64,000 nucleotides of DNA from 630D-37 sp037478835 (GCA_037478835.1 JBBFLV010000005.1:62001-126000), one strand, 5' to 3'. Shown: positions 41,781 to 51,900, counted from the stretch's first letter. Notes: generated by a model from the sequence alone, not told the origin. Translations and numbers: made by a program.

Positions 41781-43073
41781 ATGCGTTCTTCTGCCCGCTA
41801 TCGCTGGCTGGTCGTTGCCATCTTTTTCGCCTTTATGCTCCTGCACCAGATCGATAAGCAACTGATCAACCCGCTCCTGCCGCAGGTGATGGATGAGTTC
41901 GGCATCAGCAAGACCCAAATGGGGGCCGTGATGACCGGTGCCTTGCTGGTCGGGACGTTTCTCTATCCTGTGTGGGGATATCTCTACGATCGTTGGTCGC
42001 GTGCTAAGTTGCTGGCGTTGGCTTCGTTCATTTGGGGTTCAACCACATGGTTGAGCGCCCTTGCCCGCCGTTATTTAACTTTCTCTATTGCGCGCGCCTC
42101 TACCGGGATTGACGATTCATCTTATCCCGGCCTATACAGTTTGGTAGCAGACTACTTCGGGCCGCAGATGCGCAGCCGCGTCTACGGGTTGCTCCAATTA
42201 GCACAACCCCTGGGCTACCTACTGGGGATGATCCTGGCGCTCATGGTTGCGCCGGCGCTGGGCGGCTGGCGTTCGGCCTTCTACCTGACCGGCAGCCTGG
42301 GAATTGTGGTGGCGTTGTTGATCTTCTTTTTTGTGCGCGAAATGCCGCGCGGTCAGGCCGAGCCGGAACTGCAAAACCTGGAGATCGGTCAATATCGCTT
42401 TTCTCTTGCGGCGCTCAAGGATGTGCTGCAAAAGCGCACGATGTGGTTTGTCTTTCTGCAGGGTTTCTTTGGTGTTTTCCCCTGGAATGTGATCAGCGTG
42501 TGGTTTTTCACCTATCTGGCCCAGGAGCGCGGCTATGATGAGGGGAGCATACTTTTCACCATGGCACCGCTCATTCTCGTTCTTTCGGCCAGTTACTTTA
42601 TTGGCGGGGTGCTGGGTGATTTCATGTTTCGGCGCACGCCACGCGGCCGTGTGCTGGTTTCCAGCTTAGGGGTGATTGCCGGGGCGTTCTTTCTTTTCCT
42701 GGCCATGAACACTCCAACCCAAGAGCGCGGCCTGTTTTTCGCCTGGATGATGCTCACCGCTTTCTTTATGCCTTTTTCAGCGCCGAATGTGGTTTCCACC
42801 GTCTTTGATATTACCCTTCCCGAAGTGCGTTCGACGGCACAGGCGGTGGAGTATTTCATCGAGAACACCGGTGCCGCCTTTGCGCCGCTGTTAGCCGGGA
42901 TGATCGCCGATCGCTACGATCTGGGGACTGCTATCCTCTGGATTGGAGTCAGTGCCTGGTTGCTGTGTTTCCTGATCTACCTCGGGGCGCTCTTCACGAT
43001 TCCGCAGGATATTCGGGTTTTGCGTGAGCAAATGGCACAACGTGCGGCCCAGGAGGCACAGCGAGCACACTAA
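41781..43073 (+). CDS. Major facilitator superfamily transporter
   Basis: A 430-residue polytopic membrane protein with about twelve helices. The loop 2-3 signature is GYLYDRWSRAKLL, and the start (RYRWLVVAIFFAFMLLHQIDKQLINPLLPQ, of which LLHQIDKQLINPLLP is characteristic) is typical of the SpnS/anion-cation MFS branch. The second half begins near 220 with KRTMWFVFLQGFFG. Substrate cannot be told. The start has CCGGAG near the proper distance. Confidence 0.88.
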   Translation: MRSSARYRWLVVAIFFAFMLLHQIDKQLINPLLPQVMDEFGISKTQMGAVMTGALLVGTFLYPVWGYLYDRWSRAKLLALASFIWGSTTWLSALARRYLTFSIARASTGIDDSSYPGLYSLVADYFGPQMRSRVYGLLQLAQPLGYLLGMILALMVAPALGGWRSAFYLTGSLGIVVALLIFFFVREMPRGQAEPELQNLEIGQYRFSLAALKDVLQKRTMWFVFLQGFFGVFPWNVISVWFFTYLAQERGYDEGSILFTMAPLILVLSASYFIGGVLGDFMFRRTPRGRVLVSSLGVIAGAFFLFLAMNTPTQERGLFFAWMMLTAFFMPFSAPNVVSTVFDITLPEVRSTAQAVEYFIENTGAAFAPLLAGMIADRYDLGTAILWIGVSAWLLCFLIYLGALFTIPQDIRVLREQMAQRAAQEAQRAH

Positions 43074-43081
43074 CTTTGCGT

Positions 43082-44557
43082 ATGAACACCTTTCTGATCG
43101 AGCTCCAGGAACACGAAGATCGCCATTCGCTGCGCGATCGCCTGAACTGGGTGAAAACGCCGCGGGTGTTGCTGGTTTGGCCGGAGCACAGAAAGGTTTC
43201 TTTGACCATCGCAGACTTGAAGTTTTTGCAGCATCATGCCCGTCAATTGGGAACCCAGCTGGGCATTGTCACCCGGCGGCATGATGTGCGCCTGATCGCC
43301 CAAAGGCTGGGCATCCCGGTTTTTTCTTCGGCGCGCCGGGCTCAACATCAGGTATGGCCATCCTCTCCTGGGCCGCGTGCTCCTCGTCTTCGCCGCCTCT
43401 TGCGCCCGGTGCGACCGGTAGGGCGATCGCTTTCCCCTGTTCAGCGTTTCCTCGTTTTCTTGGCCGGTGTGTTGGCCACCCTGGCTTTGCTTTCCCTCTT
43501 TTTGCCGCGCGCCACCCTCACCGTCACCCCTCAAACGCACCTGCAGCACGAAACCCTGCTCCTCACTGCCTCTTCCCAAGCGCGCCCGGCGTCTTTTGGT
43601 GGCGATCTCTCCCTTGTTCCTGTTACGCTTGAGCTCGCTGCCGAAGAAAAACTAAGTGCCCGGCAACGTATTGTAGTGCCTACGGCAAAAGCGCAGGGAG
43701 AAGTTCGTTTTACGAATCTGACCAGCTCCTCTCAGAGCATTCCGGCGGGGACGATCGTCTACGTGCCGGGTGATCCGCCGATCCGTTTCGTGACGTTGAA
43801 TACGGCCGGATTGCCGGCCAGCCCCGGCCAGTTCGTAGATGTGCCGATTGAGGCCCTAGAAGCCGGGAGCGCAGGCAATGTACCGGCCCAGGCGATCCAG
43901 GCCGTGGAGGGACCTTTGGCTTTTTCGCTGGCCGTGAGCAATCCTCAGCCGACGCAGGGCGGAGCGGAGGAGGAACGTTTTGCCGTCTCTCCCCAGGATG
44001 TACGATTGCTGCGCGAGCAGTTGCTTGCCCGATTGCGCTACCAGGCACAGGAGGAAGCGCAGCGCTATCTCGTCGAGGGGGATTTACTCTTCCCCGAAAC
44101 CCTGCAGGTGATCGAAACGCTGGAGGATCAAGCGCTTCCGCCCCTTGAGACGTATCCTTCCCAGATCACCTTGCGCCTACGTTTGCGTTTTCAGGTGTGG
44201 ACCTTGCCGGCTAAGGTCCTCCATCCCGTTTTGGAGGCTCGCCTGAACGCCTCGCTCCCGGCCGATGCAATCCCAGATGCCGAAAGCCTACGTTATCGTT
44301 TGGTTTCCACATCGGTTGAAAGCCTCGGTGAGGAGATGTTCCGTCTGCGGTTTGTGCTCGAGGTCCAGCGCCGCCTGCGGGCACGGATCGCCGCGGAGCG
44401 CCTCTTTGCGGCACTACGGGCTCGGCCGGTGAGCCGGGTTTCTCAAGAGTTGCGTGCGTTTCCCTTTGCCGAACCGCCACAGTTGGAGGTTTGGCCTCCT
44501 TTTTGGCCCTGGATGCCGGTGCTCCCGATGCAAATGACCATTCGTTTTGCCCCCTGA
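43082..44557 (+). CDS. Membrane-anchored baseplate-J-like protein
   Basis: A 491-residue protein of unclear role. The first 110 residues are cytoplasmic and basic at the end (RRLLRPVRPVGRS), one membrane segment lies at 122-142, and the rest is predicted outside. The outer part resembles the baseplate J/gp47 fold (GEVRFTNLTSSSQSIPAGTIVY, then VPIEALEAGSAGNVPAQAI). No other phage-tail gene is near, so this is a cellular protein borrowing or sharing that fold. It begins nine bases after the MFS stop and is followed by ruvX. The N-terminal part is unrecognised. Confidence 0.7.
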   Translation: MNTFLIELQEHEDRHSLRDRLNWVKTPRVLLVWPEHRKVSLTIADLKFLQHHARQLGTQLGIVTRRHDVRLIAQRLGIPVFSSARRAQHQVWPSSPGPRAPRLRRLLRPVRPVGRSLSPVQRFLVFLAGVLATLALLSLFLPRATLTVTPQTHLQHETLLLTASSQARPASFGGDLSLVPVTLELAAEEKLSARQRIVVPTAKAQGEVRFTNLTSSSQSIPAGTIVYVPGDPPIRFVTLNTAGLPASPGQFVDVPIEALEAGSAGNVPAQAIQAVEGPLAFSLAVSNPQPTQGGAEEERFAVSPQDVRLLREQLLARLRYQAQEEAQRYLVEGDLLFPETLQVIETLEDQALPPLETYPSQITLRLRLRFQVWTLPAKVLHPVLEARLNASLPADAIPDAESLRYRLVSTSVESLGEEMFRLRFVLEVQRRLRARIAAERLFAALRARPVSRVSQELRAFPFAEPPQLEVWPPFWPWMPVLPMQMTIRFAP

Positions 44558-44566
44558 ACGCGGCTT

Positions 44567-45007
44567 ATGCGCATTCTGGCCGTTGACCATGGCGAAAAAC
44601 GTTTGGGAATTGCAATTTCCGACGAGCGCGGTGTGCTTGCCCGTCCGCTGACCGTGATCCGCCACACTTCGCGTGAAGCCGATGTCGCCCAGGTGCTGGC
44701 TCTGGCACAACAGCATGGGGCAGAATTGATCGTGGTGGGGGTTTCGCTGGATGACGAAGGCAGGCCTAACCTGGCCGGAAGACGGGCGATCAATTTTGCC
44801 CGAGCCCTTCAGGCGCAAACGACCATCCCTATCCGCTTGTGGGATGAGGCTTTCAGTACTCAAGAAGCACGCGCCGCGCGCCTGGCGGCCGGGGTGCGAC
44901 GTAAAAAACGTCGCGGCCACTTAGATGAATGGGCCGCAACGATGATTCTGCAATCTTATTTGGACCGGCACAACAATTCTCCCGCGACCGAGAGCGCTCC
45001 TTCTTGA
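44567..45007 (+). CDS. ruvX: Putative pre-16S rRNA nuclease / Holliday-junction resolvase-like (YqgF)
   Basis: A 146-residue RNase H-fold protein. Conserved acidic sites are visible in ILAVDHGEKRLGIAIS (first Asp), the middle VVGVSLDDEG, and LWDEAFSTQEA, followed by the usual DEWAATMILQSYLD. E. coli YqgF matures 16S rRNA 5' ends; the recombination role is older and less sure. It is nine bases behind the baseplate-J-like gene and converges on pfkA. Confidence 0.92.
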   Translation: MRILAVDHGEKRLGIAISDERGVLARPLTVIRHTSREADVAQVLALAQQHGAELIVVGVSLDDEGRPNLAGRRAINFARALQAQTTIPIRLWDEAFSTQEARAARLAAGVRRKKRRGHLDEWAATMILQSYLDRHNNSPATESAPS

Positions 45008-45013
45008 GCGATC

Positions 45014-45991
45014 TCAGCGCGCTAAGATGCGCGCCATCTGGTAATACTCCATATTGATCGCCCGCTGATGCTCGATCACCTGACTGAGGGGGACGGTTTC
45101 CATCAGGCGTCCCTTTAGACCGACCATCACCCCATGTTCGCCGGCGAGTAGCGTTTCGACTGCCTTGACGCCCATGCGCGAGGCGAGCAGGCGATCGTAG
45201 GCAGTGGGAGAGCCGCCGCGCTGAATGTGCCCCAGGATGGTGATGCGCGTTTTGAAGCCGACATCGGCTTCGTCAATAGCGCGCGCCAGGTCGTGAATCT
45301 TGATCGCCGCGCCTTCGGCTACCAGGATGATGGCATGTGCCTTGCCGCGCCGATAGGCGTCTTCCACGGCGGCGATCACTTCTTCGACCTTCGTTTCCAC
45401 TTCTGGGATCAGCACCATTTCCGCTCCGCAGACGATGCCGGCCATCACGGCCAGGTAGCCACAGCCGCGCCCCATGGTTTCGATAAGAAAAGCGCGATTG
45501 TGAGAGGAAGCGGTATCGCGCAGTTTATCCACAGCATCCATGATTGTGTTCAGGGCTGTATCCACCCCGATGGCCATGTTGGTGCCCCAAATATCGTTAT
45601 CAATGCTGGCCGGAATGCCCACCACGCGCACTCCTTGCTGCGAGAGTGCATAGGCGCCGTGCATCGAACCTTCTCCGCCGATGATCACCAGGGCTTCGAT
45701 TCCCGCTTCGTTGATCTTGCGGATCGCTTCGCGCTGATAGCGGGGATCCAGGAAGCGTTCGCTACGGCGCGTTTGCAAGATTGTACCGCCCCGCGGCAGA
45801 ATGCCGCCCACATCGCGCGCGCCCAGGGGACGGAATTCACCGTTGATCAGGCCCTCGAAGCCGTTCAGCACGCCGATCACCTGCACGTTGTGATGGAGCG
45901 CAGTGCGCGTCACGGCGCGGATGGCCGCGTTCATCCCCGGCGCATCTCCGCCGGAAGTCAAAACACCGATTGTGGAAATCGAAAGGGACAT
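45014..45991 (-). CDS. pfkA: 6-phosphofructokinase
   Basis: A 325-residue glycolytic enzyme that phosphorylates fructose 6-phosphate. GVLTSGGDAPGMNAAIRA is the N-terminal ATP loop. The metal/nucleotide site reads IGGEGSMHGA: Glu replaces the common Asp, while the following Gly, which marks ATP use rather than pyrophosphate, is kept. The catalytic loop is PASIDNDIWGT, also of ATP type. It follows the RNase Z gene by two bases. ATP dependence is inferred from these positions. Confidence 0.92.
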   Translation of the reverse strand: MSLSISTIGVLTSGGDAPGMNAAIRAVTRTALHHNVQVIGVLNGFEGLINGEFRPLGARDVGGILPRGGTILQTRRSERFLDPRYQREAIRKINEAGIEALVIIGGEGSMHGAYALSQQGVRVVGIPASIDNDIWGTNMAIGVDTALNTIMDAVDKLRDTASSHNRAFLIETMGRGCGYLAVMAGIVCGAEMVLIPEVETKVEEVIAAVEDAYRRGKAHAIILVAEGAAIKIHDLARAIDEADVGFKTRITILGHIQRGGSPTAYDRLLASRMGVKAVETLLAGEHGVMVGLKGRLMETVPLSQVIEHQRAINMEYYQMARILAR

Positions 45992-45993
45992 GG

Positions 45994-46920
45994 CTATGAC
46001 TCGTCTTTTCGTTTAATGACGAATGTATCGAAATCGCGTGCCACCACCGTGTTGGGAAAGACGGCCTGAGCTTCTTCGAGCACGTCCTTCTCTCGGTAGC
46101 GGCGCGAAATATGGGTCAGGATCAACTGACGGACGCCGGCCCGCGCTGCCAGTTCTGCCGCCTGTCGAGCCGTGATATGCGAAAACTGGCGCGCCATTTC
46201 GGCCTCGCTTTCCAGGTAGGTGGCCTCGATGACCAGTGCATCGGCCTCGCGACATACCTCTACTAGATCGTCGGTGCGTCCGGTATCGCCGACCAGCACC
46301 AGCCGCGTGCCGCGCTGCCATTCTCCCAGCACGTCATCCGGTTCAATGCGGCGGCCATCGGCCAGGGTGATCGCCCGGCCGGCCACCAATTCGCGCCGTT
46401 CCGGCCCGAAAGGCACTCCCAGCGCCGCCGCTTTTTCGGCCAGGAACGGACGTCGCGGACGCGTCTCAAAGAGATAGCCCAGCGATTCCGGTCCGCGGTG
46501 GGTGACCGGAAAAGCGCTGATGGTGAAATCTTCGGCCTCGAAAAACACACCCGGCCCGATTTCATGCCAGTAGAGCGCCATCGGTGGACGGTTGCCACGC
46601 AGGACAACATCATAGATCAGCGTGCGCACGCGGTCCAGTGCACCTTTTGAGCCATACAGGTGCAGTTCATCGATCGTTTCCCAACGCATAAACGTTGAGA
46701 GCAGCCCTCCCAACCCCAGGATGTGATCGAGGTGGGCATGGGTGATCAGCACGTGGGTGAGATGACGAAATCCCACACCGGATTGCAAAATCTGGCGCTG
46801 GGTGCCTTCCCCGCAATCCACGAGGAAGCGATATTCATCGTGCTTAACAATTTGCGCAGAGAGCCCTCGCTTTACCGAGGGGGCAGAAGCAGAAGTGCCG
46901 AGAAATAAAAGCTCGAACAA
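45994..46920 (-). CDS. rnz: Ribonuclease Z
   Basis: A 308-residue metallo-beta-lactamase-fold endonuclease that trims tRNA 3' ends. Zinc motif HAHLDH is at about 61-66, a GDTGRTDD motif near 211, and a C-terminal LTHISRRY. The start is TTG at 46920, with GAGAGG five bases upstream and the protein opening FELLFLGTSASAPS as the family does; no in-frame ATG fits. Upstream lies a 7-bp repeat array that separates it from rpe. Confidence 0.92.
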   Translation of the reverse strand: MFELLFLGTSASAPSVKRGLSAQIVKHDEYRFLVDCGEGTQRQILQSGVGFRHLTHVLITHAHLDHILGLGGLLSTFMRWETIDELHLYGSKGALDRVRTLIYDVVLRGNRPPMALYWHEIGPGVFFEAEDFTISAFPVTHRGPESLGYLFETRPRRPFLAEKAAALGVPFGPERRELVAGRAITLADGRRIEPDDVLGEWQRGTRLVLVGDTGRTDDLVEVCREADALVIEATYLESEAEMARQFSHITARQAAELAARAGVRQLILTHISRRYREKDVLEEAQAVFPNTVVARDFDTFVIKRKDES

Positions 46921-46996
46921 GGATACCTCTCAAGGAAATGCTGAAATGATTGCTTTGCCCTGGCCAACGCAAGATGCAGGCGTGGGCAGCGGGCGG

Positions 46997-47038
46997 ATGG
47001 TGGACCGTAGACCGTGGACCGTAGACCATAACTGTGGA
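46997..47038. repeat. 7-bp repeat array before the rpe stop
   Basis: ATGGTGG, ACCGTAG, ACCGTGG, ACCGTAG and a degenerate last unit fill most of the gap between rpe and the RNase Z gene. Confidence 0.75.
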
Positions 47039-47040
47039 TG

Positions 47041-47715
47041 TTAATCTGCCTGAGAGACGTGTTCGCTTAGAGCGCGACGCAACTCACGGATGGCGGCCAG
47101 GATTCCCAAAGGGGATTGAAACACAGCGCTGGCAGCGACAAATGCCGTCGCCCCTTGGGCGGCCATCAGCGGTAGTGTTTCGCGGTTGATGCCGCCATCT
47201 ACCTCCAACCAGGCGGAGGAGCCGATCGCATCTAGCATCTGACGCACCTGACGTACCCTGGCCGGACTTTGCGGAATGAAGGCCTGTCCGGCAAACCCCG
47301 GATTCACGCTCATCACCAGCACCAAGTCCACCAGGGGCAGGATCGGTTCCAGCAGCAGGGGCGATGTGCCCGGATTGATCGCCACCCCGGCTTTGCACCC
47401 CAGGGAGCGAATGGCCTGCAGGGTACGATGAATATGGGTGCAGGCCTCCAGATGAACGGTGAGGATCGATGCGCCGGCATGTGCGAAGGCCTCCAGCAAT
47501 GCTTCCGGATGTTCGACCATCAGGTGCACATCCAGCGGCAGCGAAGTCCCTCGCCGGCAAGCCTCCACCAGCGGAATGCCCATGGTCAGGTTGGGGACGA
47601 AGTGACCGTCCATCACGTCAATGTGAATCCAATCGGCGCCGGCCTGTTCACACTGATGGAGGACCTCGCCCAGGTTCAGAAAATCGGCGGAGAGGATCGA
47701 AGGTGCTAGGATCAT
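47041..47715 (-). CDS. rpe: Ribulose-phosphate 3-epimerase
   Basis: A 224-residue TIM-barrel enzyme of the pentose phosphate pathway that interconverts ribulose 5-phosphate and xylulose 5-phosphate. Signatures are LAPSILSADFLNL, HIDVMDGHFVPNLTMG, VMSVNPGFAGQAFI and EVDGGI. The ATG at 47715 overlaps the kinase stop codon as ATGA, so the two are coupled; the open frame extends nine codons further without a better start. Confidence 0.94.
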   Translation of the reverse strand: MILAPSILSADFLNLGEVLHQCEQAGADWIHIDVMDGHFVPNLTMGIPLVEACRRGTSLPLDVHLMVEHPEALLEAFAHAGASILTVHLEACTHIHRTLQAIRSLGCKAGVAINPGTSPLLLEPILPLVDLVLVMSVNPGFAGQAFIPQSPARVRQVRQMLDAIGSSAWLEVDGGINRETLPLMAAQGATAFVAASAVFQSPLGILAAIRELRRALSEHVSQAD

Positions 47716-48743
47716 TTTGGGTGATAAACGAAGTAAACCCACATCCAGAATGGGATCAACCCACCCACGGCGATCAGGGCCAGCAACGCCAGCCCGATCG
47801 TACCCCAGTCAATCGTAGGAAGGGCGCGCCTGGGTGAAGAGGTGGGCGAAGATGGGAGCGGTGGAACTCCGTTCACAGGGGAGGTATCCGGAAATGTGCT
47901 CATTTTTGCGGTGGGTGCCCCTGTCTCCATAGCAAAGCGCACCAGTACGCGTCCGAGCTGATCGGCGGTGCGATAGCGCGCCGAAGGTTCCTTCGAGAGC
48001 ACCTTATTCAGGATCGCTTCCAGCGGCTCCGGAATATCCGGCACGTATTCGCGGATCGGAGTCGGTTCGGCATAGAGGTGCAAGCGCGCCAGCTCCTGGG
48101 GACTATCGGCAAGAAACGGCGGGGTGCCGGCAAGCAATTCGTATAACACCACTCCCAGCGAATAGACGTCCGAAGCCGGGGTAGGTACCTGCCCTGCGGC
48201 CTGTTCGGGCGAGAAATAGAGCGGTGAGCCCCAAACCACTTCTTCTTCGCCGGGGTGCAAAGTCGCCAAAGCACGGGCGATGCCGAAATCGGTAACTTTT
48301 AGCCGTCCATCCGGCGTCACCAGCATGTTGTGCGGTTTGACATCACAATGCACCAGACCGGCGCGATGAGCATAACCGATCCCGGCACAGGCCTGAACTA
48401 CTAGCGAAACCGCCTCTTGTACGCTAAAACGCCCTCGCTGGCGCAGCAGGGTCTTCAGATCGGTGCCGGGGATGTATTCCATGACGATATAGAGCTTTCC
48501 ACCGTCCAATCCGAAATCGTGCACGGTGACGATGTTCGGATGGCTCAGATTGGCCGCCGCTCGCGCTTCTTGACGGAAACGTTCCTGGAAAAGGGGATCG
48601 TGCGAATAATCCTCGCGCAGGATTTTGATCGCGACATAACGATCGAGTAGCAAATCCCGCGCGCGGAAAACATAGGCCATTCCGCCGCGTCCGATCTGTT
48701 CCAGCAGCTGGTAGCGCTTGCCGAGCGTAATCCCTGCGTGCAT
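47712..48743 (-). CDS. PASTA-less Ser/Thr protein kinase with C-terminal membrane anchor
   Basis: A 343-residue Hanks-type kinase. Glycine loop IGRGGMAYVF, Lys40 in YVAIKIL, catalytic loop HCDVKPHNML (Asp134, with Cys where Arg of HRD is usual) and DFG at 152-154 are present. After a Ser/Pro-rich linker one membrane helix lies near 318-340, leaving only about four residues outside, so there is no external sensor domain. The start is ATG 48743, seven bases after a TATAAT box. Coupling to rpe suggests control tied to carbon metabolism, which is inference. Confidence 0.9.
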   Translation of the reverse strand: MHAGITLGKRYQLLEQIGRGGMAYVFRARDLLLDRYVAIKILREDYSHDPLFQERFRQEARAAANLSHPNIVTVHDFGLDGGKLYIVMEYIPGTDLKTLLRQRGRFSVQEAVSLVVQACAGIGYAHRAGLVHCDVKPHNMLVTPDGRLKVTDFGIARALATLHPGEEEVVWGSPLYFSPEQAAGQVPTPASDVYSLGVVLYELLAGTPPFLADSPQELARLHLYAEPTPIREYVPDIPEPLEAILNKVLSKEPSARYRTADQLGRVLVRFAMETGAPTAKMSTFPDTSPVNGVPPLPSSPTSSPRRALPTIDWGTIGLALLALIAVGGLIPFWMWVYFVYHPK

Positions 48744-48750
48744 AAATGTG

Positions 48751-48756
48751 ATTATA
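48751..48756 (-). promoter_or_regulatory. -10 box for a leaderless kinase-rpe transcript
   Basis: TATAAT on the minus strand with seven bases to the kinase ATG. Transcription should start on the A of the ATG or one base away. No ribosome site is present. Confidence 0.6.
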
Positions 48757-48938
48757 GCATGGGTGATCGCCGGTGTTGGCGAGTTCGATGCCGGCCTGTC
48801 TTTTATCCACCATACTTGCGCAACGGAGCGCGTTATCGGAGATCGGCGCCGGAAACACATCTAACTCCCTAACCCTCTAATCTCTATCCCTGTCGATTGT
48901 CACCTTCCAGAGCAACAAGCAACAGCCGCTTTTTGGGT

Positions 48939-48944
48939 TATAAT
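48939..48944 (+). promoter_or_regulatory. -10 box overlapping a false ATG
   Basis: TATAAT whose last two bases start an in-frame ATG at 48943. Since transcription should begin near 48951, that ATG would not be in the message. The next in-frame ATG, 48961, lies about 10 nt inside it. An 8-nt-step CTAACTCC/CTAACCCT/CTAATCTC stretch lies just upstream at 48862-48885. Confidence 0.5.
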
Positions 48945-48960
48945 GAAAAAGCATTTTTCC

Positions 48961-51900
48961 ATGCGTTTCCTGCCCACATTGCTTAATGGACTTTTCTACG
49001 TTAACCCGCCATCTACCGTCGGTTGGTTTTCCTTTTTACTCTGGATAGGGCTGGCAGGGTGGTTATTGCGCGTTTTACGCAGGTATCAGCCGGTGTGGAA
49101 TGGACGGGCCTGGGCGCTCTTCTTTGTCCTTCTGGGAATGGCGGTTTTTGGAAACATTTTTCTCGGTTTGGGGTTGAGTGCCGAGAATGCTTTGCCTTTG
49201 CCAGGAGTCCCTATTGATGAAAGTGCGGCCATCCTGATGCCACTTTCAGCGATCCCCTGGCTGATCGCGGCCGGGGTTTTAGGTCCATGGGGTGGATTTT
49301 TGGTGGCAGGGGTGGCCGGCTTGTTGCGCGCACCTTTTGATGTCCATAACCCGTTTATCCCCCTCGAATTTGCCGTCTTGGGGGTGATTGCTGCGGCCGG
49401 CATTCGGCAACGCTATCGTACCCCGGCCTATTACCTTATCAGACAACCCTTCATTACTGCACTGTTGCTCATTCCCCTGCACATTTTCTTTTACATCCTG
49501 ACCACATTATCTCTAGAGATCGGCTCACTGCCGGCGCGCGTGGATTACATCCTGAGCCGTGTGGGGCCGGTGGCGCTGGCATTCGGCGTTGAGATGCTCA
49601 TGGCCGGGTTGATTACCCAAATTCTCTTTTGGGCTTTTCCCCAGTTTTGGGGCGAGGCCCGGCTGGAGCCCTCACCGGCCGAATCGCGCCTGGAGACGCG
49701 TTTCCTACTCTGGACCGGGGGCTTTTTGGTCGTCCTGTTCATCGTTCTGGTGGGCGCAGTGTGGACGGTGGCCGGAAGTTCAGCGCGCGAAATGTTCCGC
49801 GAACGCCTTTCCAGCACGGCCAGTACGGTCGCTCAAAACATTCCGTTCTTCCTGGAAACCGGCCAGAATTTGGTTTTTCAGATCACATCCGAGCCGATCG
49901 CATTACAGGGGGAAGGTCCGGCGCTCTCGGCGCGTCTGGCGCAGTTTATGCAATCAACCCCCTACTTTGATCAAATGGCGGTGCTCTCGCTGGATGGTAA
50001 AAAGATTTTTGCCGCCTATCCTGTTGCGCTGCAAAATCAGTTTTCTCTTTACCCGGAAGAGCAGGCAGCGCTCTCTTTTGCGGCCGGCGGTGTGATGTTC
50101 CAGAGTTACACTTTGCCGCCCCTTGCGAATGAGAAAGCCGCGCGGGTGAGCTTTATCGGTAGCATTGTGGATGCACAGGGCAAAAGTCAACGGGTGCTGA
50201 TCGCCCGCACTTCCCTAGAGCGCAACCCACTTGTCCAACCGGTGCTGGATGGCTTACGTCGCCTTGAAGCGTTACAAGGGACGGGAATGCTCATAGATGA
50301 GCGGAATCGCATCCTTTACCATCCGGACCCGACGCAGATCATGCAACCCTCGCCCTATGAGCTAACAGGCTTTGAAGCACGTTTCTTTGAACAGGTGTCT
50401 CCCAATGGCACCCGTCAGCTGGTTTTCGTTCAGCCGGTTCCCGGCCGCTCCTGGAGCGTGATCCTGACCGTGCCGGCACAACAGTCACAGCAATTGGCGC
50501 TGAACATTGCCGCTCCTTTGGGGTTGACCCTCTTCTTCTTGACCATCCTGGCCTTAGGGGTGCTACGGGTGGGATTGCGGGTGATGAGTGCTTCGCTACA
50601 AAACCTGGCGCGTGAGGCCAATCGCATCGCTCAAGGGCAGTTGGATCATCCCTTGCCGGTCAGTGGTTATGATGAGATCGGGCAGCTTAGCCGTTCTTTT
50701 GAGCAAATGCGGCTCAGTTTGCGTGCTCGCTTGGATGAATTAAATCGCCTGCTGGCGGTAAGCCAGGGCGTGGCCTCCAGTTTGGAAATGCAGGGTGCGC
50801 TGCATCCGGTACTGGAAGCCGTGCTGGATGGCGGAGCAAGCGCCGTATTTGTCGTGCTTTCTCCGAATGTGTTGCCGGAAACACCCGTCGAATTGCCCAC
50901 CCGCTTTGCGCTGGGAGAACATACCGAGCGCTATGCCGATCTGGATGAGAAGATTCTCCAGCTGGCGCAAGTCCAAGAGCAGATTGTCATTCCGAATCTG
51001 GCACGAGGGCATCCTTTCCACGGCGTGCCGGCCGAAAACTTGCCGGCGGCCTTGCTGGCGGTTGCTTTGCGTCACGAACAGCGCTTCTACGGCGTGATGT
51101 GGGCGGCTTATGATCGACCGCGCCTTTTCACTGAGGCCGATGTCCGTTTCATTACTACCCTGGGAGGCCAAGCGGCGCTGGCGGCCGCCAACGCTCACCT
51201 CTTCCTGACAGTCGAAGCCGGTCGGCGACAGCTGGAAGCGATCCTCAATTCCTCTCCGGACCCGATCTTGGTCACCGATCCGCAAAATCGCCTCTTCCTG
51301 GCCAATCCGGCTGCGCGCCAGGTGCTGAATTTGCCGGTTTCCAACGGTGCCCGTCCTCCGATCCGCGAGGTGATCCGCCAACCGGAGCTCCTGGATCTCC
51401 TGGCTACCCCCTCTGCAGAGACGCGTTCGGCGGAGCTGATGATCCATGATGAGCGTACCTATTTGGCGATCGCTTCCCCGGTGGTGGCCGAAGGTCGCCC
51501 TGTTGGACGGGTGTGCATTCTGCGGGATGTGACCCACTTCAAGCAGCTGGATGCCTTGAAGTCTGAGTTTGTGGCTACGGTGAGCCACGATCTGCGTTCC
51601 CCGCTGACCCTCATGCGCGGCTATGCGACGATGCTGGAGATGGTCGGTGAGCTGAACGAGCAGCAACAGAGCTATGTGCGCAAGATCATCACCGGCGTGG
51701 AAAACATGTCGCGCTTGGTCAATAACCTGCTCGACTTAGGGCGGATCGAGCTTGGTGTGGGTCTCCAAGTGGAGATGATCCCGGTTCGAGATACCGTCGA
51801 ACATGTGCTCAACACTTTGCAGCTTCAGGCAACGCAAAAACAGATCGAGCTTTCTCTCCAGGTAGATGCGAATCTGCCTCCCTTTATCGAGACCGATCAG

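Noticed and set aside
43082..44557. Prophage remnant suggested by the baseplate-like protein
   Set aside because: No integrase, terminase, capsid or tail genes lie nearby and the neighbours are housekeeping genes.
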